From: AP-16 sp963755055
Lineage (GTDB): Bacteria > Pseudomonadota > Alphaproteobacteria > Rhizobiales > Xanthobacteraceae
Assembly (NCBI GenBank): GCA_963755055.1
Contig: CAVWIS010000004.1
Location: 310,001-374,000 of the forward strand
Reading direction: 5' to 3'
Length of the DNA: 64,000 bases
Shown here: positions 42,386 through 51,889 of the stretch, piece by piece
Numbering within the stretch: the first letter of the stretch is position 1
How the letters are laid out: the number at the start of each line of letters is the position of its first letter
Position numbers and translations under genes: made by a program
The notes under the pieces: generated by a model
What the model saw: the letters and a program-made list of their open reading frames with translations, nothing else
Told to the model about the DNA's origin: nothing
The model's database searches: none

Positions 42386-43753
42386 ATGTCATCAGACAGC
42401 GTCCACGCCGCCAAGGGCGATTTCCTCGGCCATCCGCGCGGGTTGAGCTTCCTGTTCGCCACCGAGATGTGGGAGCGCTTCTCGTTCTACGGGATGCGCG
42501 CGCTGCTGGTCCTCTACATGGTGAAATACCTGCTGGTCGCGGACCATGGCGACGTCGTCGGGCTCGCCGCGGTGCGCGGCGTGCTCGAGGGCATATTCGG
42601 CCCGCTCGGCGCGCAACCCTTCGCGTCGCACATCTACGGGCTATATGCCGGATTTGCCTACCTGACCCCGCTGCTTGGAGGCTTGCTTGCGGATCGCGTG
42701 CTCGGTCAGCGCCGCACGGTGATCATCGGTGCCGCGCTGATGGCGGCCGGTCATTTCATGATGGCGTTCGAGCCGCTGTTTCTGGGGGCGTTGGCCGCGA
42801 TCATTCTCGGCAACGGTGCGTTCAAGCCCAACATCTCGACCCAGGTCGGCGGCCTCTATCAGCCGGGCGACCGGCGGCGCGACCGCGCCTATTCGATCTT
42901 CTACATCGGCATCAATGTCGGGGCGTTTCTGGCGCCGCTGGTCTGCGGGACGCTCGGCGAACGGCTCGGCTGGCAGTATGGGTTCACGGCGGCCGGCGTC
43001 GGCATGACGATCGCGCTCGCGATCTACCTCTCCGCCTTGCCCCAGCTGCCGCCGGACGAGATGCGCAAGGCCGGGGCCGCCGGTCGCGAGCCGAGGAAGC
43101 TCGACCGCAACGAGCGGCGCTCTGTCATGGCGCTGGTCGCGTTGTTCCTGCCGACCGCGCTCTTCTGGGCGGCGTACGACCAGCAGGGCAACACCATCGC
43201 GTTGTGGGCCGACGGCCACACCGACCGTACCGTCGATCTCATCGTTTGGCGCGGCGATGTCCCGGTAACCTGGTTCCAGGCCTTCAACCCCGTCGTCATC
43301 TTTGCTTTGACGCCCTTCCTCGTCCAGTTCTGGGCGTGGCAGGAGAAGCGCAAAACGGAGCCGTCGACGGTCACCAAGATGGCGCTCGGCTGCTTCGCCG
43401 TCGCCCTCTCCTACCTGATCATGGCGGGTGCGGCGTGGTCGGCAGGCGGCGGTTCGGCAACCTGGTTATGGCTGCTCGCTTATTTCATCGTCATCACCGT
43501 CGGCGAGCTCTATCTCTCCCCGATCGGCCTGTCGCTGGTTTCGAAGATCGCGCCGGTGCGCATGAAATCGACGGTCATGGGCCTGTGGTTCGGAACCAGC
43601 TTCGTCGGCAGTATCGTCGGCGGCTGGCTCGGCAGCTTCTGGAGCTCGATGGACAAGCTGAGCTTCTTTATCGTGATCGCCGCCGTCGCGGCAGGCGCCG
43701 GCGCGGTGATCTGGTCCTTTGACCGCCCGCTCAAAGGCATTCTTCACGGCTAG
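42386..43753 (+). CDS. POT/PTR2-family proton-dependent oligopeptide transporter
   Basis: A 455-residue inner-membrane protein with about 12 to 14 hydrophobic segments. The family signature FATEMWERFSFYGMRALLVL (E-x-x-E-R-F-x-Y-Y/G) is at the N-terminus, and GNGAFKPNISTQVGGLY matches the PTR2 second signature. POT carriers take up di- and tripeptides with protons, and some export or import peptide-like products. ATG at 42386 with GGAAA upstream. It ends the radical SAM/dioxygenase operon, so it is a candidate exporter or re-importer of the peptide product. Confidence 0.92.
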   Translation: MSSDSVHAAKGDFLGHPRGLSFLFATEMWERFSFYGMRALLVLYMVKYLLVADHGDVVGLAAVRGVLEGIFGPLGAQPFASHIYGLYAGFAYLTPLLGGLLADRVLGQRRTVIIGAALMAAGHFMMAFEPLFLGALAAIILGNGAFKPNISTQVGGLYQPGDRRRDRAYSIFYIGINVGAFLAPLVCGTLGERLGWQYGFTAAGVGMTIALAIYLSALPQLPPDEMRKAGAAGREPRKLDRNERRSVMALVALFLPTALFWAAYDQQGNTIALWADGHTDRTVDLIVWRGDVPVTWFQAFNPVVIFALTPFLVQFWAWQEKRKTEPSTVTKMALGCFAVALSYLIMAGAAWSAGGGSATWLWLLAYFIVITVGELYLSPIGLSLVSKIAPVRMKSTVMGLWFGTSFVGSIVGGWLGSFWSSMDKLSFFIVIAAVAAGAGAVIWSFDRPLKGILHG

Positions 43754-43792
43754 TCTTGACTAACCTCGGGCATTGACGCCCGTCCTCACGGA

Positions 43793-44788
43793 CTATCGCG
43801 CACTCGCCGGCGAGCCGCGCTCGAACACCGCCGCAGGCACGCCTTGGGCCGCCCAGACGCGCTTGAGCGCCGCGCCGACATCGGCGATGATCTGGTCTGC
43901 CGCCTGCAGATATCCGCTCATCGTCGCGAAGCCGTGCATCTGCCCGGGAAAATGCCGGAAGGTGACGGGCACCCTGCTCGCCTCCAGCAGTTTTGCGTAG
44001 GCCTCGCCCTCGTCGCACAAGGGGTCGCAGCCGGCGGTCGCGATGAAGGCGGGCGGCATCCCCCTCAAGTCATCGGTCCGCAGCGGGGAGGCCCGCCAGT
44101 CGGCAACGTCGTCGAGATCACGGAGGTAGAGGTCGCGAAACCACACCATGGAGGTCGAGGTCAGATTGTACCCGGTGCCGACGCGCGTGAACAAGTCGTG
44201 GGTGAAGCCGAGATCGACCGTCGGATAGAGCAGCACCTGGTAGCCGATCCCGGGTCCGCCGTTGGCCACGGCCAGCCGGCTGACGACGGTGGCCAGGTTG
44301 CCGCCGGCGCTGTCGCCGCCGACCGCGATGCGACCGGGATCGACGGCGAGGTCGGCCGCATGATCGGCGATCCATGTGGTGGCGGCCCAGCTGTCGTCGA
44401 CCGCTGCCGGAAACTTGTGCTCGGGCGCCAGCCGGTAGTCGACGGAGATCACCGTGCAGTCCGCCGCGTTGGCGAGGCTCCGGCACAGATTGTCGTGGGT
44501 CCCGAGGTCGCCGATCACCCATCCGCCGCCGTGAAAATAGATCAGCACCGGCTGCGCGCCGCCGGCGGCGGCGGCACGGCTGCGATAGAGCCGCAGCGGG
44601 ATCGGTCCGTGCGGCCCGCCGGCCGAAGAGTCCCTGACCTCGGCGACCGCCGGCTGCGGTTGCTTCATTGCCGCGCGCATGTCGTGCAGCTGCTGGCGCG
44701 CCTCGACGGGGGTGAGCGTCTCGAACGCCGGCCGTCCGGCCTTGATCATGGCTTCGAGAATGATTTGGGCGTCGGGATCGAGCGGCAT
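43793..44788 (-). CDS. HSL-type alpha/beta hydrolase
   Basis: A 331-residue esterase/lipase of the hormone-sensitive lipase group. HGGGW at 86-90 forms the oxyanion hole, GDSAGG gives Ser160, and Asp (CDPLCDEG) and His (QMHGF near 293) complete the triad. ATG at 44788 is chosen; a start at 44809 adds seven residues. It faces the transporter gene tail to tail. A paralogous 3' fragment is present at 30545-30665, at the far side of the biosynthetic cluster. The enzyme may act on an ester of the cluster product or be unrelated housekeeping. Confidence 0.9.
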   Translation of the reverse strand: MPLDPDAQIILEAMIKAGRPAFETLTPVEARQQLHDMRAAMKQPQPAVAEVRDSSAGGPHGPIPLRLYRSRAAAAGGAQPVLIYFHGGGWVIGDLGTHDNLCRSLANAADCTVISVDYRLAPEHKFPAAVDDSWAATTWIADHAADLAVDPGRIAVGGDSAGGNLATVVSRLAVANGGPGIGYQVLLYPTVDLGFTHDLFTRVGTGYNLTSTSMVWFRDLYLRDLDDVADWRASPLRTDDLRGMPPAFIATAGCDPLCDEGEAYAKLLEASRVPVTFRHFPGQMHGFATMSGYLQAADQIIADVGAALKRVWAAQGVPAAVFERGSPASAR

Positions 44789-44879
44789 GAGCGTGTCTCC
44801 CGTCAACAAGCGATACCCTCGACGATCGCCAGAGAATTTTCAATACGCGGCCGCGTCCGGCGTCAGGACCCCCAAAATC

Positions 44880-46238
44880 TCAGGCGACCGCCAGGTCCAC
44901 CAGCTCGGCCACGTCGGCGATCTCCTCCAGGCGGTCGACGCGCTCTATCATCCGCTCCGCCTTGTCCGGCGCGAGGGGATGGACGGCCGTCGCGCAGTTG
45001 CGCCGAAACTTGGCGAGATGATCGCCCCGGCTCAGCGGCTTGGCCGGACTGCCATAGACGACATCGAGCCGGGACACGTGACGGCTCCCGTCGCGCAACA
45101 CGATCTCGACCTCCAGCGGTGTCAACGCATTCGGATTGCCGACGTCCCGGGGCTCGATCGCGATCCGCCGCGCCAGCGCCTGCGTCTCGGGATCGAGGTA
45201 GGCATCCGGCCTGAAATCTTCCAGCCCGACGCTTCCATTGAGAAGCCCGCGGGCCGCCAGATACGATGCGCACAGCCGGGCATAGTTGGTCGTCATCCGC
45301 TCCTGTGGCGGGCGTCCGACGAGGTGATGGACGAGCGCCGGCACACGGGCCGTGACGCTCTCGATCGCCGATGCCGCGAATCCATGCTGTCGCCGGATCT
45401 CGAGACAGGCCTCGATGATCCCGTGCGTTGCCCGCCCGGACGGCACGGGCTTGTGCGACAGCTCCGTGATGAACCAGCGCCGACCGAGATCCCGGGTGAC
45501 ACGCGCCGCGTCGCCATCCGTCTCGATCAGCTTGAAATAGCCGAATGGACCCTCGAGCACATTTTGCGGCCCGTCGAACCCACGGGCGGCAAGATCGCAG
45601 GCGACCACCGCATTGCGGGCATTGAAGCCCATCTGCATGGCGAGCAACATCGATCCTTCCGCGTGCGCCTGCATGGTCCCGCAGACCTGGCCATAGGCCA
45701 TCGAGAATGCATTGATCATGGCCGAGCGATCGAGCCGCATGAGCTTGCCGAGAGCCGCTGTCCCGCCGAACGCACCGGCCGTCGCCGGGCGGAAAAAGCG
45801 CAGGCCCGTCTTCGCCGCTACGCCCAGCCCCGCGGCGAGGTCGACCCCGAGCGTCACCGCGAGAATAAGGTCCTTGCCGTCGACGCCCTTCAGTCGCTCT
45901 GCGCCGGCCACGGCCACGGGCAGCGCCACGGTGACGGCGTGGACGACGGCTTCGTCATGCACGCAATCGAACTCCGAATTGTGCACCTGATAGGCGTTGC
46001 ACATGGCTGCCGCCGACGCCGGCAGCCGCCGACCGCAACCCCAGACACGCGCCGCTCCGCCCTCTCCCCACGCCTCCTGAACCTGGCCGAGATCCCGAGC
46101 CATCGGGCCCGAGCTTCCGGCTATGCCAACTCCCAATGTGTCGAGGATGAAGATCTTGGCGGCCCGCACGGCGTCTGCCGGCAGGTCGGAGAACCGCGTT
46201 CGTGTCACGTGCTCGGCAAAGGCGGCGATGGCATCCAT
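44880..46238 (-). CDS. MmgE/PrpD family protein
   Basis: A 452-residue protein of the 2-methylcitrate dehydratase/iminodisuccinate epimerase-like family. Seen: FILDTLGVGIAGSS, AAMCNAYQVHNSEFDCVHDE, LAVTLGVDLAAGLGVAAKTG and YFKLIETDGDAARVTRDLG. ATG at 46238; an upstream start at 46262 is less likely. Its direction is the same as the hydrolase gene 91 bases downstream. Members dehydrate or epimerise small tricarboxylates or amino acids; catalytic specificity is not readable. Confidence 0.9.
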   Translation of the reverse strand: MDAIAAFAEHVTRTRFSDLPADAVRAAKIFILDTLGVGIAGSSGPMARDLGQVQEAWGEGGAARVWGCGRRLPASAAAMCNAYQVHNSEFDCVHDEAVVHAVTVALPVAVAGAERLKGVDGKDLILAVTLGVDLAAGLGVAAKTGLRFFRPATAGAFGGTAALGKLMRLDRSAMINAFSMAYGQVCGTMQAHAEGSMLLAMQMGFNARNAVVACDLAARGFDGPQNVLEGPFGYFKLIETDGDAARVTRDLGRRWFITELSHKPVPSGRATHGIIEACLEIRRQHGFAASAIESVTARVPALVHHLVGRPPQERMTTNYARLCASYLAARGLLNGSVGLEDFRPDAYLDPETQALARRIAIEPRDVGNPNALTPLEVEIVLRDGSRHVSRLDVVYGSPAKPLSRGDHLAKFRRNCATAVHPLAPDKAERMIERVDRLEEIADVAELVDLAVA

Positions 46239-46406
46239 GGCGCGTCCGCGGCGCCGCAACACCGGCGCTTGTGATGGTGCAAGATGGCAGGTCCCCGCGA
46301 GACCCCAACTTAGCTTAGCTTAGGTTCCTCCTTTCTCATCGGGGTCGTTCTTCGTGCTCGCCTGCTCGATGGCGCCACGCTTCATGACAGCCGGCAAGCG
46401 GTGCGC

Positions 46407-46441
46407 TTGACGTATGTCAACTTTATACCTAAACTGACATA
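46407..46441 (+). promoter_or_regulatory. Promoter and autoregulatory inverted repeat of the vapBC pair
   Basis: TTGACG (46407-46412), 17 bases, then TAAACT (46430-46435). TATGTCA (46413-46419) and TGACATA (46435-46441) form a perfect inverted repeat across the promoter, as expected for binding of a dimeric ribbon-helix-helix antitoxin. The start codon at 46443 is about 7 bases after the -10, so the mRNA would be leaderless. Confidence 0.6.
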
Positions 46442-46442
46442 T

Positions 46443-46652
46443 ATGGAAAAGACGCAAGTCTACCTTCGCAAGGAGGAGCTGGAGGCGTTGCGCAAGGCTG
46501 CCGCCCGATCGGGGCGCAGCGTCGCCGACCTGATCCGCGAAGCCATTCGCACGGTGGTGCTCAAGCCGGAGGCATCGGGTCCGGTCGCCATATGGGACGG
46601 CGAGCCGAAGCGTGCATCGGTCGAGCACGACAGCGTTCACGACGAGCCCTGA
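46443..46652 (+). CDS. vapB: Ribbon-helix-helix antitoxin (VapB-type)
   Basis: A 69-residue protein. MEKTQVYLRKEELEALRKAA, then ARSGRSVADLIREAIRTVVL is a ribbon-helix-helix (CopG/Arc-like) DNA-binding domain; the C-terminal 25 residues (PVAIWDGEPKRASVEHDSVH) are the toxin-binding tail. Its stop TGA overlaps the ATG of the toxin gene. It should neutralise the PIN toxin and repress the pair through the inverted repeat at 46413-46441. An upstream start at 46401 would overlap that operator and is rejected. Confidence 0.85.
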   Translation: MEKTQVYLRKEELEALRKAAARSGRSVADLIREAIRTVVLKPEASGPVAIWDGEPKRASVEHDSVHDEP

Positions 46653-47062
46653 TGCGCCAGGGTGAGGCGGTTTTCGTCGATAGCGGAGCCTGGATCGCGC
46701 TGGCGCTGTCGCGAGATCCCCTTCATGCGCAGGCCCGGGAGCGATGGGATCTGCTGCGCGGAGCGGGGGCGAAGCTGCACACCTCGGTCCCGGTCGTCAT
46801 CGAGACCTTCACCTTCCTCGATCGCAACGCCAATCGCCACGTGGCGCTGACCTGGAAGGAATCCATCCAGGAGCTGGTCAGCATCCTTGCCTGCGAGCTG
46901 CGCGACCTCGAGCAATCGTGGGACTATTTTCGACGCGCCGACCTGCACAAGCTCTCGGCCGTCGATGCCACCAGCTTCGCCATCATGAAGCGCGCGCGCA
47001 TCCGGCTCGCCTATACGTTCGATCACCACTTCGCGGTGGTCGGTTTCAGGCTGGTGACGTAG
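46652..47062 (+). CDS. vapC: PIN-domain ribonuclease toxin (VapC-type)
   Basis: A 136-residue PIN-fold protein. Candidate metal ligands are Asp in VFVDSGAWIALAL (about residue 9), Glu in VPVVIETFTFLD (about 48), and Asp residues in SAVDATSFAIMK and AYTFDHHF near 100-122. Such toxins cleave tRNA or rRNA when free of antitoxin. Its ATG overlaps the antitoxin stop codon, which is the classic arrangement. Length is normal for VapC. Confidence 0.88.
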   Translation: MRQGEAVFVDSGAWIALALSRDPLHAQARERWDLLRGAGAKLHTSVPVVIETFTFLDRNANRHVALTWKESIQELVSILACELRDLEQSWDYFRRADLHKLSAVDATSFAIMKRARIRLAYTFDHHFAVVGFRLVT

Positions 47063-47107
47063 CACGACCCAACATGGCATGATGGGATCGAACCACGAGG
47101 AGCAGGC

Positions 47108-49422
47108 ATGACAGTCTCCGACGACGTCGCGATGCGGCCGCACAGTGCGCATTGGGGTGCCTTCGCGGCCGGCTGGCGCGGCGGGAAACTGGTGGTCGAG
47201 CCGCATCCCGGCGACCCCGACCCCAATCCGCTGCTGCAGAATTTTCCCGATGCGCTCAGCCACCGCGCCCGGGTGGCGCGGCCCATGGTGCGCCGCGGCT
47301 GGCTCGAGCGCGGCCCGGGGCCGGACGATCGTCGCGGCCGCGACGAGTTCGTCGCGGTGGCGTGGGACCGGGTGCTCGACCTGCTTGCCGCCGAGCTCGA
47401 ACGGGTGCGCGACGCGAACGGACCGGGCGCCATTTTCGGCGGCTCCTACGGCTGGTCGAGCGCCGGCCGCTTCCACCATGCCCAGAGCCAGCTGCACCGG
47501 TTTCTCAACACGTCGCTCGGCGGCTACGTGCGGTCGGTCAACAGCTACAGCGCCGGCGCCTCCGGGGTGCTGCTGCCGCATATTCTCGGTCCCGTGGAGC
47601 CGGTCTCCCGGCGCAACGTGACCTGGGAGCAGGTGGCGGAGCATAGCGAGGTGGTGATCGCCTTCGGCGGCATGGCGCTGAAGAACAGCATGGTGGGAGG
47701 CGGCGGGATCAGCCGTCATGTCGAGCGCGACGCCATGCGCGGGGCGCGCCAGCGCGGCTGCCAATTCATCCTGGTGAGCCCGCTGCGCGACGACCTGCCG
47801 CCGGAGACGCAGGCCCGATGGGTGTCGCTTACTCCCGGCACCGACACCGCGCTGATGCTCGCGATCGCCCATACGCTCGTCGCCGAGGGTTTGCACGATC
47901 GCGCGTTTCTCGATCGCTTCTGCGTGGGCTGGCCGGCCTTCGAGGATTATCTGATGGGCCGCCGCGACGGGCAGCCCAAGGACGTTTCCTGGGCCGCCCC
48001 CATCACCGGCATCGCCGCCGCCGATATCGCGGCGCTGGCGAAGAGCCTCGCCGGCAAGCGCGCGCTCGTCGTCGTGTCGCATTCGCTGCAACGCGCCGAG
48101 CATGGCGAGCAGCCGGTGTGGATGGCGGCGGTGCTGGCCGCGATCCTCGGGCAGATCGGGCTTCCTGGCGGCGGCTACAACTATGCGCTGGGCGCGCTCG
48201 CCCATACCGGCCGGCGGGCCAACGCGGTACCGACCGCCGGGCTGCCCCAGGGCCGCAACGGGATCAAGGCATTCATCCCGGTCGCCCGCATCGCCGACAT
48301 GCTGCTCGGCCCGGGTGAGCCGTTCGACTACAACGGCCAGCGGCTCGCCTATCCGGACATCCGCCTAGTCTACTGGGCGGGCGGCAATCCGTTCCATCAC
48401 CATCAGGATCTCAACCGGCTGCGCCGGGGGTTTTCCCGCGTCGACACCCTCGTGGTGCACGAGACCGCCTGGACCGCGACGGCGCGCCACGCCGACATCG
48501 TGCTTCCCTCGACCATGACGCTGGAGCGCGACGACATCGGCGCCACGGCGACCGACCCGCTGATGATCGCCATGCAGCGGGTTGCCGAGCCATTCGGCGA
48601 GGCGCGCGACGACTTTGCGATCTTTTCCGCGCTCGCCGAGCGGCTGGGGACGGCTGAGGCCTTCACCGAAGGCCGCAGCGCCCGCGATTGGCTGCGTCAT
48701 CTGTACGAGCAGACGCGCCAGGCGCTGATCGCCAAAAACCTGCCGGCGCCGGATTTCGACACGTTCTGGGAGCAGGGCGAATTGCTGCTTCCATCTGCCC
48801 CCGACGACGGCGGAATCTACGCGCGTTCCGCGACGATCCGGAGAAAAACCCGCTGCCGACGCCGAGCGGAAAGATCGAGATCGTCTCCGAGACGATCGCG
48901 GGCTTCGGCTATGCCGACTGCCCGGGCCATCCGGTCTGGCTGGCGCCGACCGACGCGCCCGATGCGCGTCACCCGCTGCAGCTCGTCGCCAACCAGCCGG
49001 CGACGCGGCTGCACAGCCAGCTCGACTTCGGCGGGCACAGCAGCGGCAAGAAGCACCGCGGCCGCGAGGTGATGCGGATCCATCCGGCCGACGCCGCCCG
49101 GCGCGGCATCGCCGACGGCGACATCGTCCGCCTGTTCAACGCGCGCGGCGCCTGCCTCGCCGCCGCAAAAATCACCGACGACATCCGCCCCGGCGTGGTG
49201 CAGCTGCCGACCGGCGCCTGGTACGATCCGGCGGACCCGGCGGAGGAGAAGCCGCTCTGCGTCCACGGCAATCCCAACGTGCTCACCCGCGACGCCGGTA
49301 CCTCGCGCCTCGCCCAGGGCTGCACCGGGCAGCTCACCGCGGTCGAGGTCGAGCGTTTTGCCGGCAACCTGCCGCCGATCCAGGCCTACGATCCGCCGGA
49401 GGCCGTGGCGGCGGCGGAGTAG
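47108..49422 (+). CDS. bisC: Biotin/methionine sulfoxide reductase-type molybdopterin oxidoreductase (frameshifted)
   Basis: About 771 residues when one missing T is restored near 48826 (joins GGIYAR to FRDDPEKNPLPTPS). A DMSO-reductase family enzyme without N-terminal iron-sulfur cluster: ALSHRARVARPMVRRGWLER, then GPGAIFGGSYGWSSAGRFHH and SLGGYVRSVNSYSAGASGV, where a Ser in the NSYSAGA region is the likely Mo ligand. The C-terminal domain (HPLQLVANQPATRLHSQLDF, NPNVLTRDAGTSRLAQG) binds the second pterin. No Tat signal, so it is cytoplasmic like BisC, which reduces biotin or methionine sulfoxide. ATG has GAGGAG upstream. Confidence 0.85.
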
Positions 49423-49541
49423 CGGCGGGCAGCGGCGCGGAATTGCGCGACATTTTGTGTTCCCGAATTTGCGCCATGACAATGCGCGACCGCTCCCGGC
49501 GAGGCAGCATGCGCGCTGCTCCATCAGGGAGGGCCCCTGCC

Positions 49542-49736
49542 ATGACCAGAGAGAGCAACGTCGAAAGAATCCAGCGTTATCGTGACCGCGCGGAAGCGTG
49601 CCGCGCCGAGGCTGCCAGGACGTCCGATCCATATGCCCTCCGATTCCTCGTCAGCGTCGCGGAATCCGACGAGGGCATGGTCGCGCGCCGGTCGTCGAAA
49701 CGACCGGACGGGAAGCGGGCCGGAACCGCTGCTTGA
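49542..49736 (+). CDS. Small conserved-type hypothetical protein
   Basis: A 64-residue charged helical protein (MTRESNVERIQRYRDRAEAC, then RAEAARTSDPYALRFLVSVA). The pattern of Arg/Glu/Ala-rich helices with a DPxxRxxLL-like step resembles short proteins abundant in Bradyrhizobium-like genomes. GGGAGGG lies upstream of the ATG at 49542; the open frame back to 49443 has no such site. Function unknown. Confidence 0.6.
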   Translation: MTRESNVERIQRYRDRAEACRAEAARTSDPYALRFLVSVAESDEGMVARRSSKRPDGKRAGTAA

Positions 49737-49783
49737 CTGACCCGAAGGTTGGATCTGCAGCAGTCCGAGCGCAGCAGGGACCG

Positions 49784-50080
49784 TCATGGAGACGGGCAAT
49801 TATCGCCCGTTTCCGGTTTCGCCCCGGTTGGTCGTGTCCGACGCGCGCCCTGCGCGGCGCGCTTTGGTATCAGCGAAAGCTCGATCGACACGCCACACGG
49901 CTCGCACTCGAAAATCCCTATCGGGTCGAGGCTCAGTCCGCGCCGGATCGTACGCAGGCGCTCGATCGACCTGCCGCAAACGGGGCAGGATCTTTCAAGA
50001 ACCACGAGGTCTTCCCTGGGCATGCGCGAACTGTCGTCGAATGCGGAACATTTGGCATTGATGCAGCGCAACTGCGCCAT
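49784..50080 (-). CDS. Small zinc-ribbon-like hypothetical protein
   Basis: A 98-residue protein with three Cys pairs: LRCINAKC, SCPVCGRS and ECEPCGVS. The last two have the spacing of a zinc ribbon, the first of another half. The tail (ARRTRPTGAKPETG) is basic and disordered. ATG at 50080 or TTG at 50086, with GGGAGAA upstream of both. It may be a small regulator or metal-binding stress protein; no partner is evident. It lies divergent from the MATE exporter gene. Confidence 0.6.
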   Translation of the reverse strand: MAQLRCINAKCSAFDDSSRMPREDLVVLERSCPVCGRSIERLRTIRRGLSLDPIGIFECEPCGVSIELSLIPKRAAQGARRTRPTGAKPETGDNCPSP

Positions 50081-50322
50081 CGGCAAGTTTCTCCCAAGAT
50101 GAGCGCAGGCCTGTAGGCGCGGGCCGGCGTCGGAGCGGGCCGCACCTCATCAAATAAACTCAGCCATGCCCGAGAAAAGATGGTTTGCCGCCGACGGCGG
50201 CCGGATCTACCACCGCGGCGTCGGGCCCACGGACGGTCGCCCGGCCTCTCCCCAAGGCGCCTTGCCCAAGCGCTGTCCACGCCCCGCCTGTCGTGCGGGC
50301 GGGCCCGATTTGGGGGAGCGCC

Positions 50323-51798
50323 ATGACCGTTCAAATCCCGATCACCATCGGCACAGCGACCGACTATCCTGCGAGGGCAGGTGCGAAGCCGCTCGCCGTC
50401 CCGCCCGGTACCGTCCCGACGACGAAGGTCCAGACCGCGGCCGCCGCGCGTACGCGCCTGCTTCTCGAAGGTCCGATCATCTCGACGCTCCTGCGGATCG
50501 CCGCCCCCAACACCGTGGTGAACGTCGTGCTCATCGCGGTGACCGCCAGCGTCGACGCGCATTTCGTCGGCCAGCTCGGCTCCAGCGCGCTTGCCGGGTT
50601 GTCGCTGGTGTTCCCGCTGATGATGCTCATGCAGCAGATGGCCAACGGGAGCATGGGCGGCGCGCTTGCTTCGGCCATCGCCCGCGCCATCGGCGCGGGA
50701 CGTCGCGAGGATGCTTCGGCGCTGGTCATCCACGGGCTGGTGATCGCCTGCGGCATGGCGGGCCTGTTCACATCGGTGTTCTTCGCCGCCGGCCCGACCC
50801 TTTACGCGCTCATGGGTGGCAAGGGGCCTACTCTCGCCGCGGCCGTCGAGTACTCGAACGCGATATTTGCCGGCGCGCTGGCCTACTGGCTCCTGAGCAC
50901 GTTGACCAGCGTCGTGCGCGGCACCGGGCAGGTGGCGTTGCTCGCGGTCGTCTATGTCTCCGCGGAAGCCCTGCACGTGCTGCTGACGCCCATGCTGGTG
51001 TTCGGCATCGGACCGATCCCGCCGCTCGGCATCACCGGCGCCGGCGCTGCGACGGTGGCGTCGTTCACCGTCTCGACGGCAGTGCTCGCCTGGTATCTGG
51101 CATCGGGGCGAACCGCCGTCACCCTCGCGTTCCGCGGCGTCAGTCTCGACCGACGTCTATTCCGCGAGATCCTGCGGGTGGGGGCGCCGATGTCGCTCCA
51201 GCCCATCCTCAACAACCTGACGCTCGCGGCGATCACGGGATTTGCCGCCACGCTCGGCGCCACGGCGCTCGCGGGTTTCGGCGCCGCGGTACGGCTCGAA
51301 TACGTCCAGTATCCGCTGACCTTCGGCCTTGGCGCCGCACTGCTGGCCATGGTCGGGACGAACATTGGTGCCGGGCAGACCGCCCGGGCGGCGCGCATCG
51401 CGTGGACCGCGGCGGCGCTCGCGGCGAGCGTCACCGGCGGCATCGGCGTGCTGGCGATCACCTGGCCGGGCGCATGGATCGGCTTCTTCAGCACGAGCCC
51501 TGACGTCCACGTCATGGCGGCAAGCTACCTCTGTATCGTCGGCGTGGCCTACCCGTTCATCGGGCTGGGGATGACGCTGGCGTCGGCGTTTCAGGCGATG
51601 GGGCGGCCGCTATGGCCGCTTCTCGGCATCGCAAGTCGCGCGCTCGTCGTCGCCACCGGCGGATGGATCGTGATCTACGCGACCGACACCGGCCTCATTG
51701 GTCTCGGTCTGGTCACTGCCGCCGGACTGATGGTGTATGGTGCCATCGTGGTGATCGCGTTCCACGCCCGCCCCCGCCGGCCAGGCCAAAATTCTTGA
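50323..51798 (+). CDS. MATE-family multidrug efflux protein
   Basis: A 491-residue inner-membrane antiporter with 12 predicted segments in two halves. The N-terminal half has LLRIAAPNTVVNVVLIAVTA and HFVGQLGSSALAGLSLVFPL, the second half ILRVGAPMSLQPILNNLTLA, the pseudo-repeat of NorM/DinF-type carriers. Mostly sodium or proton driven export of cationic compounds. The start ATG at 50323 has GGGGGAG upstream; a long Ala/Pro-rich tail before the first helix (about 40 residues) is unusual but not unique. No regulator is next to it. Confidence 0.9.
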   Translation: MTVQIPITIGTATDYPARAGAKPLAVPPGTVPTTKVQTAAAARTRLLLEGPIISTLLRIAAPNTVVNVVLIAVTASVDAHFVGQLGSSALAGLSLVFPLMMLMQQMANGSMGGALASAIARAIGAGRREDASALVIHGLVIACGMAGLFTSVFFAAGPTLYALMGGKGPTLAAAVEYSNAIFAGALAYWLLSTLTSVVRGTGQVALLAVVYVSAEALHVLLTPMLVFGIGPIPPLGITGAGAATVASFTVSTAVLAWYLASGRTAVTLAFRGVSLDRRLFREILRVGAPMSLQPILNNLTLAAITGFAATLGATALAGFGAAVRLEYVQYPLTFGLGAALLAMVGTNIGAGQTARAARIAWTAAALAASVTGGIGVLAITWPGAWIGFFSTSPDVHVMAASYLCIVGVAYPFIGLGMTLASAFQAMGRPLWPLLGIASRALVVATGGWIVIYATDTGLIGLGLVTAAGLMVYGAIVVIAFHARPRRPGQNS

Positions 51799-51889
51799 GG
51801 AGCTTGCCGTCTCCTCGATCCAAGACGACTGAGAGACCCTCGCGAGGCGGTGTCCCGGATCGCGCCAAGCGGCAAGCGCCTTGATCCTA

